A stretch of DNA of 62,120 nucleotides, taken from the NCBI GenBank assembly GCA_021324635.1, contig JAJPIS010000110.1, positions 1 through 62,120 of the forward strand, written 5' to 3'. This document shows positions 8,993 through 16,622 of the stretch, in pieces (the first letter of the stretch is position 1; each line of letters opens with the position of its first letter). Below the pieces are notes generated by a model, which was not told the DNA's origin, did no database searches, and saw only the letters and a program-made list of their open reading frames with translations. Both the position numbers and the translations under genes were made by a program. The DNA comes from Gemmatimonadota bacterium. Its GTDB lineage: Bacteria; Gemmatimonadota; Gemmatimonadetes; Gemmatimonadales; Gemmatimonadaceae.

Positions 8993-11472
8993 AGCTCAAC
9001 AGCCTGCGCCTCGTGAACTTCCGCCAGCACGCCGACAGTCAGATCACGTTCGACGGCGGGCTGACCGGCATCATTGGTCCCAACGGATCGGGTAAGACGA
9101 CGATCCTCGAGGGGATCGCGTGGGCGCTCTACGGGAACAGCGCGGCGCGCGGGACCCGCGAGTCGCTTCGCTTCAATCGCGCGCCGGCGCGGGCGGCGGT
9201 TCGGGTCGAGCTCGACTTCGAGCTGGCCGGCCACCGGTATCGGGTCGTTCGCGGTCTCACCAACGCCGAGCTGTACCTCGACGGCGCGTCGGTCCCGATC
9301 GCGAACTCGATCACCGGCGTGACCGAGTTGCTTCAACGGCGGCTCGGGATGACCCGCACCGAGTTCTTCCACACGTACTTCACGGGGCAGAAGGACCTGA
9401 ACGTGATGGCGGCCATGGGGCCGTCGGATCGTGCCCGGTTCCTCTCCCGCGTGCTCGGATACGAGAAGCTGCGGACGGCCCAGGATCTCGTGCGCGATCG
9501 GCGCAAGGAGATCATGGCCAAGATCGCCGGCGTGCGGATGGGGATGCCGGACCGCGACACGGTGGAGCGCGGCCTGCTGGAGGCGGCGAGCCGGCTCGGG
9601 ACGGCCGAGCGCCGCCTCGCCGAGGCGGAGCGGCACGAGCGGGAAGCGGCCGCGGCGCTCGCGTCGGCGACGCCAGAGTGGGAACGAGTCCAGCGCGAGC
9701 GGGACCGGCTCCAGGAGCTCCTGACGGACCTCAAGGTCGCGGAGCGCGACGAGGAGGCGCTCGCCCGCGATGGCGAGCGGATCACCCGCGAGCTCGCCGA
9801 CGTCACCGCGGCGCGGGCCGAGCTCGAGCCGCTGCGCCGCGAGCTGGCGACCTTCCCCGGCGTCGTCGCCGAGCTTCAGCGGGCGGACGAGCTGTACCGG
9901 GAGGAAGGCCGCCGGCAGACGTTGCTCGAGGCCGCCCGTGCGCTCGACGATGAGTTGGCGCGCTTGCGCGAGCGGCGGTCACGGCTCGAGACGGCGCCGG
10001 CCCTCGAGGAGGAAGTCACTCTCTCGCTGGAGGCGCGGCGGCGGGAGCTCGAGGAGGCACTCGGCCAGCTCGAGGCGCGGCGGACGGAGTGGGTGCGCGA
10101 CCGCCAGGAGGCCGAGACCAAGCTTCAGGCGCTGCGCGCCCAGTACGCCGACGTCCGGCAGCAGCGCGAGCGTCTCATGAGTGCCGGCGAGGAGGGGACG
10201 TGCCCGACCTGCGCGCGCCCGCTCGGCGGTCACTACCGCACGGTGCTCGACCTGCTCGAGGAGCAGGCCGAAACCGTCCGCGTCGATGGGAATTATTTCA
10301 AGGCGCGGCTGGAACAGTTGGAGCAGATGCCGACCGACGTGCGCGCGCTCGACGAGCGGCGGCGGGCGCTGACGCAGGATGTCGGGACGTTGGAGCGAAA
10401 GCTGGCCAAGGTGCAGCTCGCGGTGCAGGAGTTCCAGCAGGTGGCGCGCGAGATCACGAGCAAGGAGCAGCGGCGCGGCGTGCTCGAGCGGGACATCGTG
10501 GCGATCCCGAGCGGGTACGACGCCGCCCGTCACGCGTATCTCAAGGCGGAGGCCGAGCGGCTGACGCCCCTCGACGCGCGGGCGGCGCGGTTGGGCGCGC
10601 TCGTCGAGCGCGAGCCGCAACTGGCGCGGGAGCGCTCGCGGGTCGAGGGCGCGGTGGCGGCCGTCTTCGCCCGGCTCAAGGCGATGCGCGCCCGCCGCGA
10701 CGCGATCCACTTCTCCGAGGCGACGTACCAGGCGGTGCGGGAGCGTCACGATCGCGCGGCGGCCGAGGCGCGGAGCAGCGAGTTCGCGGCCGCCACGGCG
10801 CGGATCGAGGTGACGGCCGCACGCGCCGAGATCCAGGCGGCCGAGGCACGCCGGCGAGAGCTCGACGAGGTGCAGGGCAAGCTCGATGGGCTGCACCGCG
10901 AGAAGCGCCTGCACGACGAGCTGGACCGGGCGTTCTCCGACATGCGGACCGATCTCAATTTCGCTCTGCGGCCCGAGGTCTCGGAGCTGGCGAGCAGCTT
11001 CCTCGTCGACCTGACCGACGGCCGCTACTCGGAGCTCGAGCTGGACGACCAGTACAACATCGTCGTGCTCGAGGACGGGGTCCCCAAGCCGGTCATCTCG
11101 GGCGGGGAAGAGGATCTCGCACACCTCGTGCTACGGCTCGCGATCTCGCAGATGATCGCCGATCGGGCGGGGCAGTCCTTCTCCCTGCTCATCCTGGACG
11201 AGGTGTTCGGCTCACTCGATGAGGCACGGCGCCACAACGTGATCGAGCTGTTGCGACGGCTGCACGATCGCTTCGAGCAGGTCATTCTCATCACCCACGT
11301 CGAGTCGGTGCGGGAGGGACTCGACCGGGTGATCGCCGTGCGGTACGACGAGGAGCGTGGATGCTCCGTGGTGGAGCAGACGGCGCCGGACGAGGAGCCC
11401 GCGGGGCTCCCACCCGACGCGGCGCCGGTCGGCGGCTCCGAGGCGGCCGCCGTCGCGAGCACGGCCGCATGA
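8989..11472 (+). CDS. sbcC: SbcC/Rad50-type SMC-like ATPase
   Basis: 827 residues. The N-terminal ABC half holds Walker A GPNGSGKTT (30-38) and a Q-loop region (FTGQKDLN). Long Glu/Arg/Leu-rich coiled coils run from about 180 to 650 on both sides of a zinc hook CPTC at residues 405-408. The C-terminal half has the ABC signature ISGGEED (about 703) and Walker B LLILDEVFGSLDE (about 733-745), with a D-loop after it. A 30-residue Ala/Pro-rich tail follows. It tethers DNA ends and gates SbcD. GTG 8989 overlaps the sbcD stop. The short coiled coil is closer to archaeal Rad50 than to the longer E. coli SbcC. Confidence 0.93.
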   Translation: MKLNSLRLVNFRQHADSQITFDGGLTGIIGPNGSGKTTILEGIAWALYGNSAARGTRESLRFNRAPARAAVRVELDFELAGHRYRVVRGLTNAELYLDGASVPIANSITGVTELLQRRLGMTRTEFFHTYFTGQKDLNVMAAMGPSDRARFLSRVLGYEKLRTAQDLVRDRRKEIMAKIAGVRMGMPDRDTVERGLLEAASRLGTAERRLAEAERHEREAAAALASATPEWERVQRERDRLQELLTDLKVAERDEEALARDGERITRELADVTAARAELEPLRRELATFPGVVAELQRADELYREEGRRQTLLEAARALDDELARLRERRSRLETAPALEEEVTLSLEARRRELEEALGQLEARRTEWVRDRQEAETKLQALRAQYADVRQQRERLMSAGEEGTCPTCARPLGGHYRTVLDLLEEQAETVRVDGNYFKARLEQLEQMPTDVRALDERRRALTQDVGTLERKLAKVQLAVQEFQQVAREITSKEQRRGVLERDIVAIPSGYDAARHAYLKAEAERLTPLDARAARLGALVEREPQLARERSRVEGAVAAVFARLKAMRARRDAIHFSEATYQAVRERHDRAAAEARSSEFAAATARIEVTAARAEIQAAEARRRELDEVQGKLDGLHREKRLHDELDRAFSDMRTDLNFALRPEVSELASSFLVDLTDGRYSELELDDQYNIVVLEDGVPKPVISGGEEDLAHLVLRLAISQMIADRAGQSFSLLILDEVFGSLDEARRHNVIELLRRLHDRFEQVILITHVESVREGLDRVIAVRYDEERGCSVVEQTAPDEEPAGLPPDAAPVGGSEAAAVASTAA

Positions 11473-11518
11473 TGGCCGTGGGGGGTGGTGTGGTCCCGGC
11501 CGAGCCCGGGGGGCCGTA

Positions 11519-12493
11519 ATGGTCGCCGCGCGGAGCTGGCGGCAGCTTCGGCACCTCGACGGCCCCTTCCGGGCCCATCGCGGGGACATCCCGGGCCTGA
11601 ACCACGTCTTCAGCGATGCGTTCACGGAGCGGTATCGGCGCGACGGGATGGTCGGTGTCCGCGTCCCGTACCTGAATCCCGCGATCTGGCGCTACGCGCT
11701 CGAGGACGCGGGCAGTGGCGCGATGATCTGGCGAGGAGAGCGCGACGAGGTCGCCGCGTTCAACATGGCGCACCGGTCGGGCGCGGAGGGGTGGATGGGT
11801 CCGCTCGCGGTGCGCCCGGAGTCGCAGGGCGCGGGGATTGGCAAGGACGTGGTCCGGACGGGGATCGAGTGGCTGCGGCGCGAGGGGGCGCGGGTGATCG
11901 GGCTCGAGACGATGCCGCGGACGATGGACAACATCGGCTTCTACTCCGGCCTCGGCCTCGTCCCGGGGCGACTCACGCTGACCCTGACGTTCGATGCGGC
12001 GCCGGCGGAGCGGTCCGCGCTCCTGCTCAGCCGACTGTCGGCGTCGGTGCGCGATGGCATGATCGCCGAATGCCGGGCGCTGCTCGACCGGCTGCTCGCG
12101 GGATACGACTTCACGCGCGAGCTGACGCTGACCGAGGAGCTGGCGCTGGGCGACACGGTGATCCTGGAGGGACGCGAGGGGGTCATCGGGTTTGCGCTCT
12201 GTCACACCGCGCCGCTCGTGGAGGGCCGGGCGCGCGAGGAGTTGCGTGTGCTCAAGCTCGTGCTGGCGCGCGAGGACGATCTCGAGGCGCTCGTCCGCGC
12301 GCTCGCCGACTACGCGCGCCGGAGCGGCACGCGCCGCGTCGCGCTCCGCGCCCAGAGCGAGTACGTGCGCGCCTACGAGCGCCTGATCGCCCTCGGCGCC
12401 CGCGTCCGGTGGACCGACCTCCGCATGACCGTCACCGGCGCGCCCGAGCCCCACGCCCCCGGTGGCATCGTCTGGTCGAACTGGGAAGTGTAG
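11519..12493 (+). CDS. GNAT-fold acetyltransferase, two GNAT lobes
   Basis: 324 residues from ATG 11519, preceded by a run of G that can act as Shine-Dalgarno. The first half contains a GNAT motif A (MGPLAVRPESQGAGIGKDVV, the Q/R-x-x-G-x-G/A acetyl-CoA loop) and the motif B region NIGFYSGLGLVPG. The second half (about 175-320) looks like a second, divergent GNAT lobe (VLKLVLARED then RVALRAQSEYVRAYERLIALG). It acetylates an unknown amine. It starts 47 bp after sbcC and is probably the last gene of the nurA-herA operon. Confidence 0.8.
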   Translation: MVAARSWRQLRHLDGPFRAHRGDIPGLNHVFSDAFTERYRRDGMVGVRVPYLNPAIWRYALEDAGSGAMIWRGERDEVAAFNMAHRSGAEGWMGPLAVRPESQGAGIGKDVVRTGIEWLRREGARVIGLETMPRTMDNIGFYSGLGLVPGRLTLTLTFDAAPAERSALLLSRLSASVRDGMIAECRALLDRLLAGYDFTRELTLTEELALGDTVILEGREGVIGFALCHTAPLVEGRAREELRVLKLVLAREDDLEALVRALADYARRSGTRRVALRAQSEYVRAYERLIALGARVRWTDLRMTVTGAPEPHAPGGIVWSNWEV

Positions 12494-12538
12494 GACCCGG
12501 TGGCGCCTGTCTGTCCACCGTGTCGACGGAAGTATCGC

Positions 12539-13405
12539 TCAGGGCCTGGCGACCAGCCCCTTGCTCAGGATGCCCTGACGGGCCAGCGTGTCGAGCTGGT
12601 CGCCGTCGTGACTGACGACGACTGTCACACCGGTGCGCTCCGCCTGATGCAGCCAGGCCAGCTCGCCGGCGATCGCCGCGCGGTCCTCGTGCCGGGTTGC
12701 GGAATCGGGCTTCCCTCGCTCGGTCTCGATGCCGACGCGATGCCAGGCGACGTCGCCCGAGAGGATCACCTCGCGGCCCGAGGCGAGCTTCACGTACACC
12801 ACCTGTGAACCCGGCGTGTGCCCCGGCGCCTTGATCAGCACAACGCCGGGCGCGATCGGCAGCACGCGATCGTAGTCGAACACGATGTAGCGCCCGGCGC
12901 GGGTCGAGTCGAAGGGGATGCGCGTCGCCCCGGGATTGTGGAGCAGCGACGCCATCTGCGCCCGGGTGAGCATCGTCCTTGGCGCCAGCTCGTCGGCGGC
13001 GGCCGAGTGGGTCACGGTGCCGATGTGATCGTAGTGCTCGTGCGTGACGACGATGAGGCCGGCGCCCCGCAGCGCCGCGACCGCGCGGGCGTATCGGTCA
13101 TCGTGGAATCCGCTGGTGTCGTTGGCCGTGGCTGCGATCTCGCGGTCCATCGCCGCGTCCACCATGATCCATCCGTGCGCAAAGCGAACCTGGAAGACAG
13201 AGGTGGGCGACGGGACCTTCGTCTGCTCCGCGTCCTTCACGGCCTGCGAGAGCAGCCATGAGTCCTCGGCGACGTTGAGATAGCCGATCGCGGTCGGAAG
13301 GGCTCCGGGGACGGCGTGCACGAGGCCGCGCGCCGCCGCGAGCTCCGATTGGGCGGCGAGGGGTCGTGCCAGCGCGAGCGCGCAGCAGAGGAGGTGACGA
13401 AGCAT
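12539..13405 (-). CDS. Secreted metallo-beta-lactamase-fold hydrolase
   Basis: 288 residues from ATG 13405. A signal peptide (LLCCALALARPLAAQS) suggests export, with cleavage near residue 19. The MBL-fold zinc motif HxHxDH is THEHYDHIG (His122, His124, Asp126, His127); later ligands include GHTPGSQ (third His) and SGDVAWH (bridging Asp). The C-terminal TVVVSHDGDQ supplies the last histidine. A quorum-quenching lactonase or other zinc hydrolase is possible; no substrate can be assigned. It is divergent from the esterase gene across a 312-bp gap. Confidence 0.83.
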   Translation of the reverse strand: MLRHLLCCALALARPLAAQSELAAARGLVHAVPGALPTAIGYLNVAEDSWLLSQAVKDAEQTKVPSPTSVFQVRFAHGWIMVDAAMDREIAATANDTSGFHDDRYARAVAALRGAGLIVVTHEHYDHIGTVTHSAAADELAPRTMLTRAQMASLLHNPGATRIPFDSTRAGRYIVFDYDRVLPIAPGVVLIKAPGHTPGSQVVYVKLASGREVILSGDVAWHRVGIETERGKPDSATRHEDRAAIAGELAWLHQAERTGVTVVVSHDGDQLDTLARQGILSKGLVARP

Positions 13406-13717
13406 GGCGCCAAGGAACGGGAACGGGTCCAACCTCGCGAGGGGGAAGGGTCGAGATGGCCCTCCGGCGGGACACTCCGGCCTCCACGTCTCCTCCCGTG
13501 CACGCAGCGGACCCCACCTGGTGCGTTCGCGCCACCGGCACCCTCCCCGGCACCCGCGAGGGCGTCGCGCTCGCGACTCGGCGCGATGAGCCCGGTCGCC
13601 GGTGCCGTCGCCGACGGGGGCCCGGGCTACTAACCGCGAGGCGCCCGGATCGGTACGTTTCGCGCCGCTCCCCGCGCGCCGCGGCGCGGCGTGCGACCCA
13701 TCAGGCGGAGACACGAC
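13406..13717. other. Divergent intergenic region, no gene seen
   Basis: This 312-bp gap separates the start of the MBL-fold gene (minus) from the esterase gene (plus). Frames through it give only Arg/Pro-rich shadow translations. I see no clear -10/-35 pair or hairpin beyond general GC-rich pairing; it probably carries both promoters. Confidence 0.4.
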
Positions 13718-15091
13718 ATGTCCCGAGCCCAGCCCACTCATCGAGCGCAGGTGCGGCGACCGGTGCGCTGGGCCACCGCCGTCGCGATGGCGACGGCACT
13801 GCGATCGGTGGGTGGCCAGGCGCCGGCGCCCGATGCGAGCCTCGTCGACTGGGTGCGCGCCGCCGCCATCCCCGTCCGGCCGGTGGATCAGCCTTACGTG
13901 GACTCCACGTTCACCTTCCTCGGACCGCTCGTGGGCCGCGCGCGGGTGCTCGCCATCGGGGAGCTCGTCCACGGCGCACACGAGCCGCTCGCGTTTCGGA
14001 ACGAGGTGATCCGGTACGCCGTGACACACCTCGGCGTCAGGGCGGTCGCGCTCGAGTCGGGGTTCACCGAGGCCCACACCATCGATGCGTTCATCCACGG
14101 CGGGCCGGGGGACATCGATACCGTCGTGCGGACGGGACTCACCTGGAACTTCGAGCGCTTGCCCGAGAATCGAGACCTCGTCCTCTGGCTCCGGACGTAC
14201 AACGCCCACGCACGGCAGAAGATCCGCTTTTACGGCCTGGACATCAGCGGGGCCGACGACGCGGGCATCATGCCGCGCGCCGCCGGCGCGGTCCGCACGA
14301 CGCTCGAGTACCTGGACCGCGTCGAGCCCGACGTCGACCGCGCGCGCCGAGCCCGCGTCCGCGGCCTCCTCGACCGCTTCCTACCCGCGCGCTACGCCGA
14401 GTACAGCGCGGACGAGCGTGACCTCCTCCGGACCACCCTCGAGCGCGCCTACGCGACGCTGCGCGCCGACTCGACCCGGTACAGCCACGCGACCTCACCG
14501 AGCCTGTACGCCTGGGAGACGCGGAACGCCTGGGAGGCCGTCCGGCTCAATGCGATGATGGCCGCCGGCATCGCCGACACCACCGCCATGACGCGCGCGG
14601 TCGTGAACGCGCGCGACTCCATGATGGCCGAGAATGTTCGATGGGTGCTCGCCCAGGTAGGCCCCACCGCCCGCGTGATCGTCTTCGCGCACAACGGTCA
14701 CGTGATGAACGTGGAGACGACCTTCGAGGGGCAACGGGTCGAGAGCCTGGGCCGATACCTCCGCGCGTGGGTGGGCAGCGCGCTCGTCGTGCTCGGCGCC
14801 GCGACCGGCGCGATCGTCGGCGGGACCGGTGGCATCGGCGGGTGGCTCGGCGACTCCGGGGTCGCGGTGGCATCTCCCGCGAGTTTCGCCGCACTGCTCG
14901 CCGGCGCAGGCCGGCCGACCTTCGTCCTCGACCGCCGAACCGGCGACCACCTGAGCGGAGTGGCGGCCGCGCTGGCGCGGCCCTGGCCCCTCCTCTTCGA
15001 TACACCTTCGGAGTTTTCGCTCGTCGTCCCCGACCAGGCGTTCGACGCGATCACGTACTTCGATCGCGTGACCCCGGCGAAGCTGCGGTAG
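13718..15091 (+). CDS. Erythromycin-esterase-family protein, exported
   Basis: 457 residues from ATG 13718, preceded by a good ribosome site (GGCGGAG, 7 bp before). An Arg-rich, then hydrophobic N-terminus (WATAVAMATALRSVGG) may be a signal peptide. Ere-family landmarks are GELVHGAHE near 81-89 (catalytic Glu/His region), ALESGF, RFYGLDISG and the late VFAHNGHV. The family hydrolyses macrolide lactones in EreA/EreB, but most members have unknown substrates, so resistance should not be assumed. Confidence 0.8.
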   Translation: MSRAQPTHRAQVRRPVRWATAVAMATALRSVGGQAPAPDASLVDWVRAAAIPVRPVDQPYVDSTFTFLGPLVGRARVLAIGELVHGAHEPLAFRNEVIRYAVTHLGVRAVALESGFTEAHTIDAFIHGGPGDIDTVVRTGLTWNFERLPENRDLVLWLRTYNAHARQKIRFYGLDISGADDAGIMPRAAGAVRTTLEYLDRVEPDVDRARRARVRGLLDRFLPARYAEYSADERDLLRTTLERAYATLRADSTRYSHATSPSLYAWETRNAWEAVRLNAMMAAGIADTTAMTRAVVNARDSMMAENVRWVLAQVGPTARVIVFAHNGHVMNVETTFEGQRVESLGRYLRAWVGSALVVLGAATGAIVGGTGGIGGWLGDSGVAVASPASFAALLAGAGRPTFVLDRRTGDHLSGVAAALARPWPLLFDTPSEFSLVVPDQAFDAITYFDRVTPAKLR

Positions 15092-15139
15092 GTCAGCCTC
15101 GCCCGTCAGCTGAGGGTCAGGAGCACCTCGACAGGCACC

Positions 15140-16531
15140 TCACGGGAAGGGGCGCGGGCGCGGCTCGGGCCGCGGCCAGGGCTCGAACGCGTCCTTACCG
15201 GCGAGCGCCCGGACGGCCGTCTCCCGAACCACGGGATCACCCGAGCGGAGCAGGTCGGACAGCGCCTGCTCCGACCGGCCGCCGCACTTGACCAGGGCAC
15301 GAACGAGCGCCCGCCGGACCTCGGCGTCTCGTTCGGTGGCGAGCGCGTCGCGGATCGCCGGCAGCGCGCTCGAGTCGCCGAGCTGACCGACGGCCCAGGC
15401 GGCGTTCAGCCGCGCATCGGCATCCTCGTCCCGTAGCACCCGGATCAGGCCGGCGGGCGCCTTCCCGCCCCCGTCGTCGTCGCCCAGCTGGCCGATCGCC
15501 CACGCCGCCGTGCTCCGCACGCGCGCGCTGTGGTCGCGTCCGGCCGCCTCTCCGAGAACGTCGACGGCCGACCGGTCCTCGATCTGCCCCAACGCCCAGG
15601 CGGCGGTCTCGCGCACCTGGTCGTCGCCGTCGCCGCGGAGCGCCGTGACCAGGGCCGGTGCATCGCGCTTCGCCTCCATGTTGCCGATCGCCCAGGCGCT
15701 CATCTCCCGCACGCGCGGGTCACGGTCCTGCCCGAGCGCGGTCGCCAGCGCCGGCGCCCCCTCGCGCGCCTCGAGGTTGCCGAGCGCCCACGCCGCGACC
15801 CGGCGGACCGATGGCGCGGGGTCGTCGCGAAGCACGCGCACCAGCATCGCCGTCGCGCTCGTCGAATCCAGCCGCCCGACGGCCGCCACGACCGCGCGAC
15901 GCACCGTCGAGTCCTCGTCCCCGATCCGCTCCTCGAGCGGCGCGAGCGCCCGCCCGTTTTCCAGATGTCCGAGCGCCCAGGCGACGTTCGCACGCACCGC
16001 GGCCGCCGGATCGCGCAGCGTCTTGATGAGCGGGTCGACGGCGCTCGGCGGCTGCCCCAACCCGAGCCCGAACGCTGCCAGCGCGCGGAGCGCCGCATCG
16101 CCCGATGCGAGTCGCGCCACGAGCGCCGCCGCGACCCGCCCCGCCGTGTCGCCCCCGAGCAGGCGCACCGAGAGCTCGCGGACGCACGCGTCGTCGGATG
16201 CGAGCCCACCGAGCAGCCGATCCTCGTCGGCGACGCTGAACCGCCGCGACTCCTCGTGGCGACCGATGTCGGCCGCCGCCGCGGCGAGCGGCCGCGAGGG
16301 GGCGTCCGCCCAGTCGCCCCAGCCGCCGTTGGGGATGGTGCGGGCCGCGAGCGCACAGATCAGGGGCGGCGCGCCATGGGCAGCCGCGAGCAACGCCGCG
16401 ACGTCGACGGGCGTCGCCGGCGCTGCCGGGGCGCGACCGGGTGGCGCCGCCCCGACCGAGTGACCGAGCTCCGCCCGCATGCCGACGAGGACGACCGACG
16501 TCGCGGCGGCGAGACCGAAGAGATGGCGCAT
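15140..16531 (-). CDS. Secreted HEAT-repeat protein
   Basis: 463 residues from ATG 16531 (GGGAG ahead). The N-terminus MRHLFGLAAATSVVLVGM is a signal-peptide-like segment, so the protein is likely periplasmic or secreted. From about residue 125 it is a solenoid of roughly eleven 31-residue HEAT (PBS-lyase type) units, recognised by repeated AAWALG or RETAVRAL helices and D-x-x-x-x-VR turns. The last residues are Trp/Pro/Arg-rich (PWPRPEPRPRP), matching the tail of the neighbouring membrane peptidase. An operator-like sequence upstream (16569-16580) repeats the one before blaI. Inference: co-regulated partner or target of the BlaR1/HEAT protein. Confidence 0.85.
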   Translation of the reverse strand: MRHLFGLAAATSVVLVGMRAELGHSVGAAPPGRAPAAPATPVDVAALLAAAHGAPPLICALAARTIPNGGWGDWADAPSRPLAAAAADIGRHEESRRFSVADEDRLLGGLASDDACVRELSVRLLGGDTAGRVAAALVARLASGDAALRALAAFGLGLGQPPSAVDPLIKTLRDPAAAVRANVAWALGHLENGRALAPLEERIGDEDSTVRRAVVAAVGRLDSTSATAMLVRVLRDDPAPSVRRVAAWALGNLEAREGAPALATALGQDRDPRVREMSAWAIGNMEAKRDAPALVTALRGDGDDQVRETAAWALGQIEDRSAVDVLGEAAGRDHSARVRSTAAWAIGQLGDDDGGGKAPAGLIRVLRDEDADARLNAAWAVGQLGDSSALPAIRDALATERDAEVRRALVRALVKCGGRSEQALSDLLRSGDPVVRETAVRALAGKDAFEPWPRPEPRPRPFP

Positions 16532-16568
16532 GATGACTCCCGGGGTGACCTTCAGTCGTGGTGAAACG

Positions 16569-16580
16569 GTTGAAAAATCA
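16569..16580 (-). promoter_or_regulatory. Operator-like half-site upstream of the HEAT gene
   Basis: The 12-mer GTTGAAAAATCA here is identical to the left arm of the palindrome in front of blaI. It lies 38 bp upstream of ATG 16531, next to a possible -10 (TATGCT, minus strand, 16585-16580). A second arm is not obvious, so this may be a weaker half-site for the same BlaI-type repressor. Confidence 0.5.
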
Positions 16581-16622
16581 GCATACATCGGGTGACGGAT
16601 CGCCCACGCCGAGCCGATCCGA

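Noticed and set aside
13718-15091. Macrolide resistance gene
   Set aside because: Only family membership is visible; most Ere-like proteins have no proven macrolide activity.
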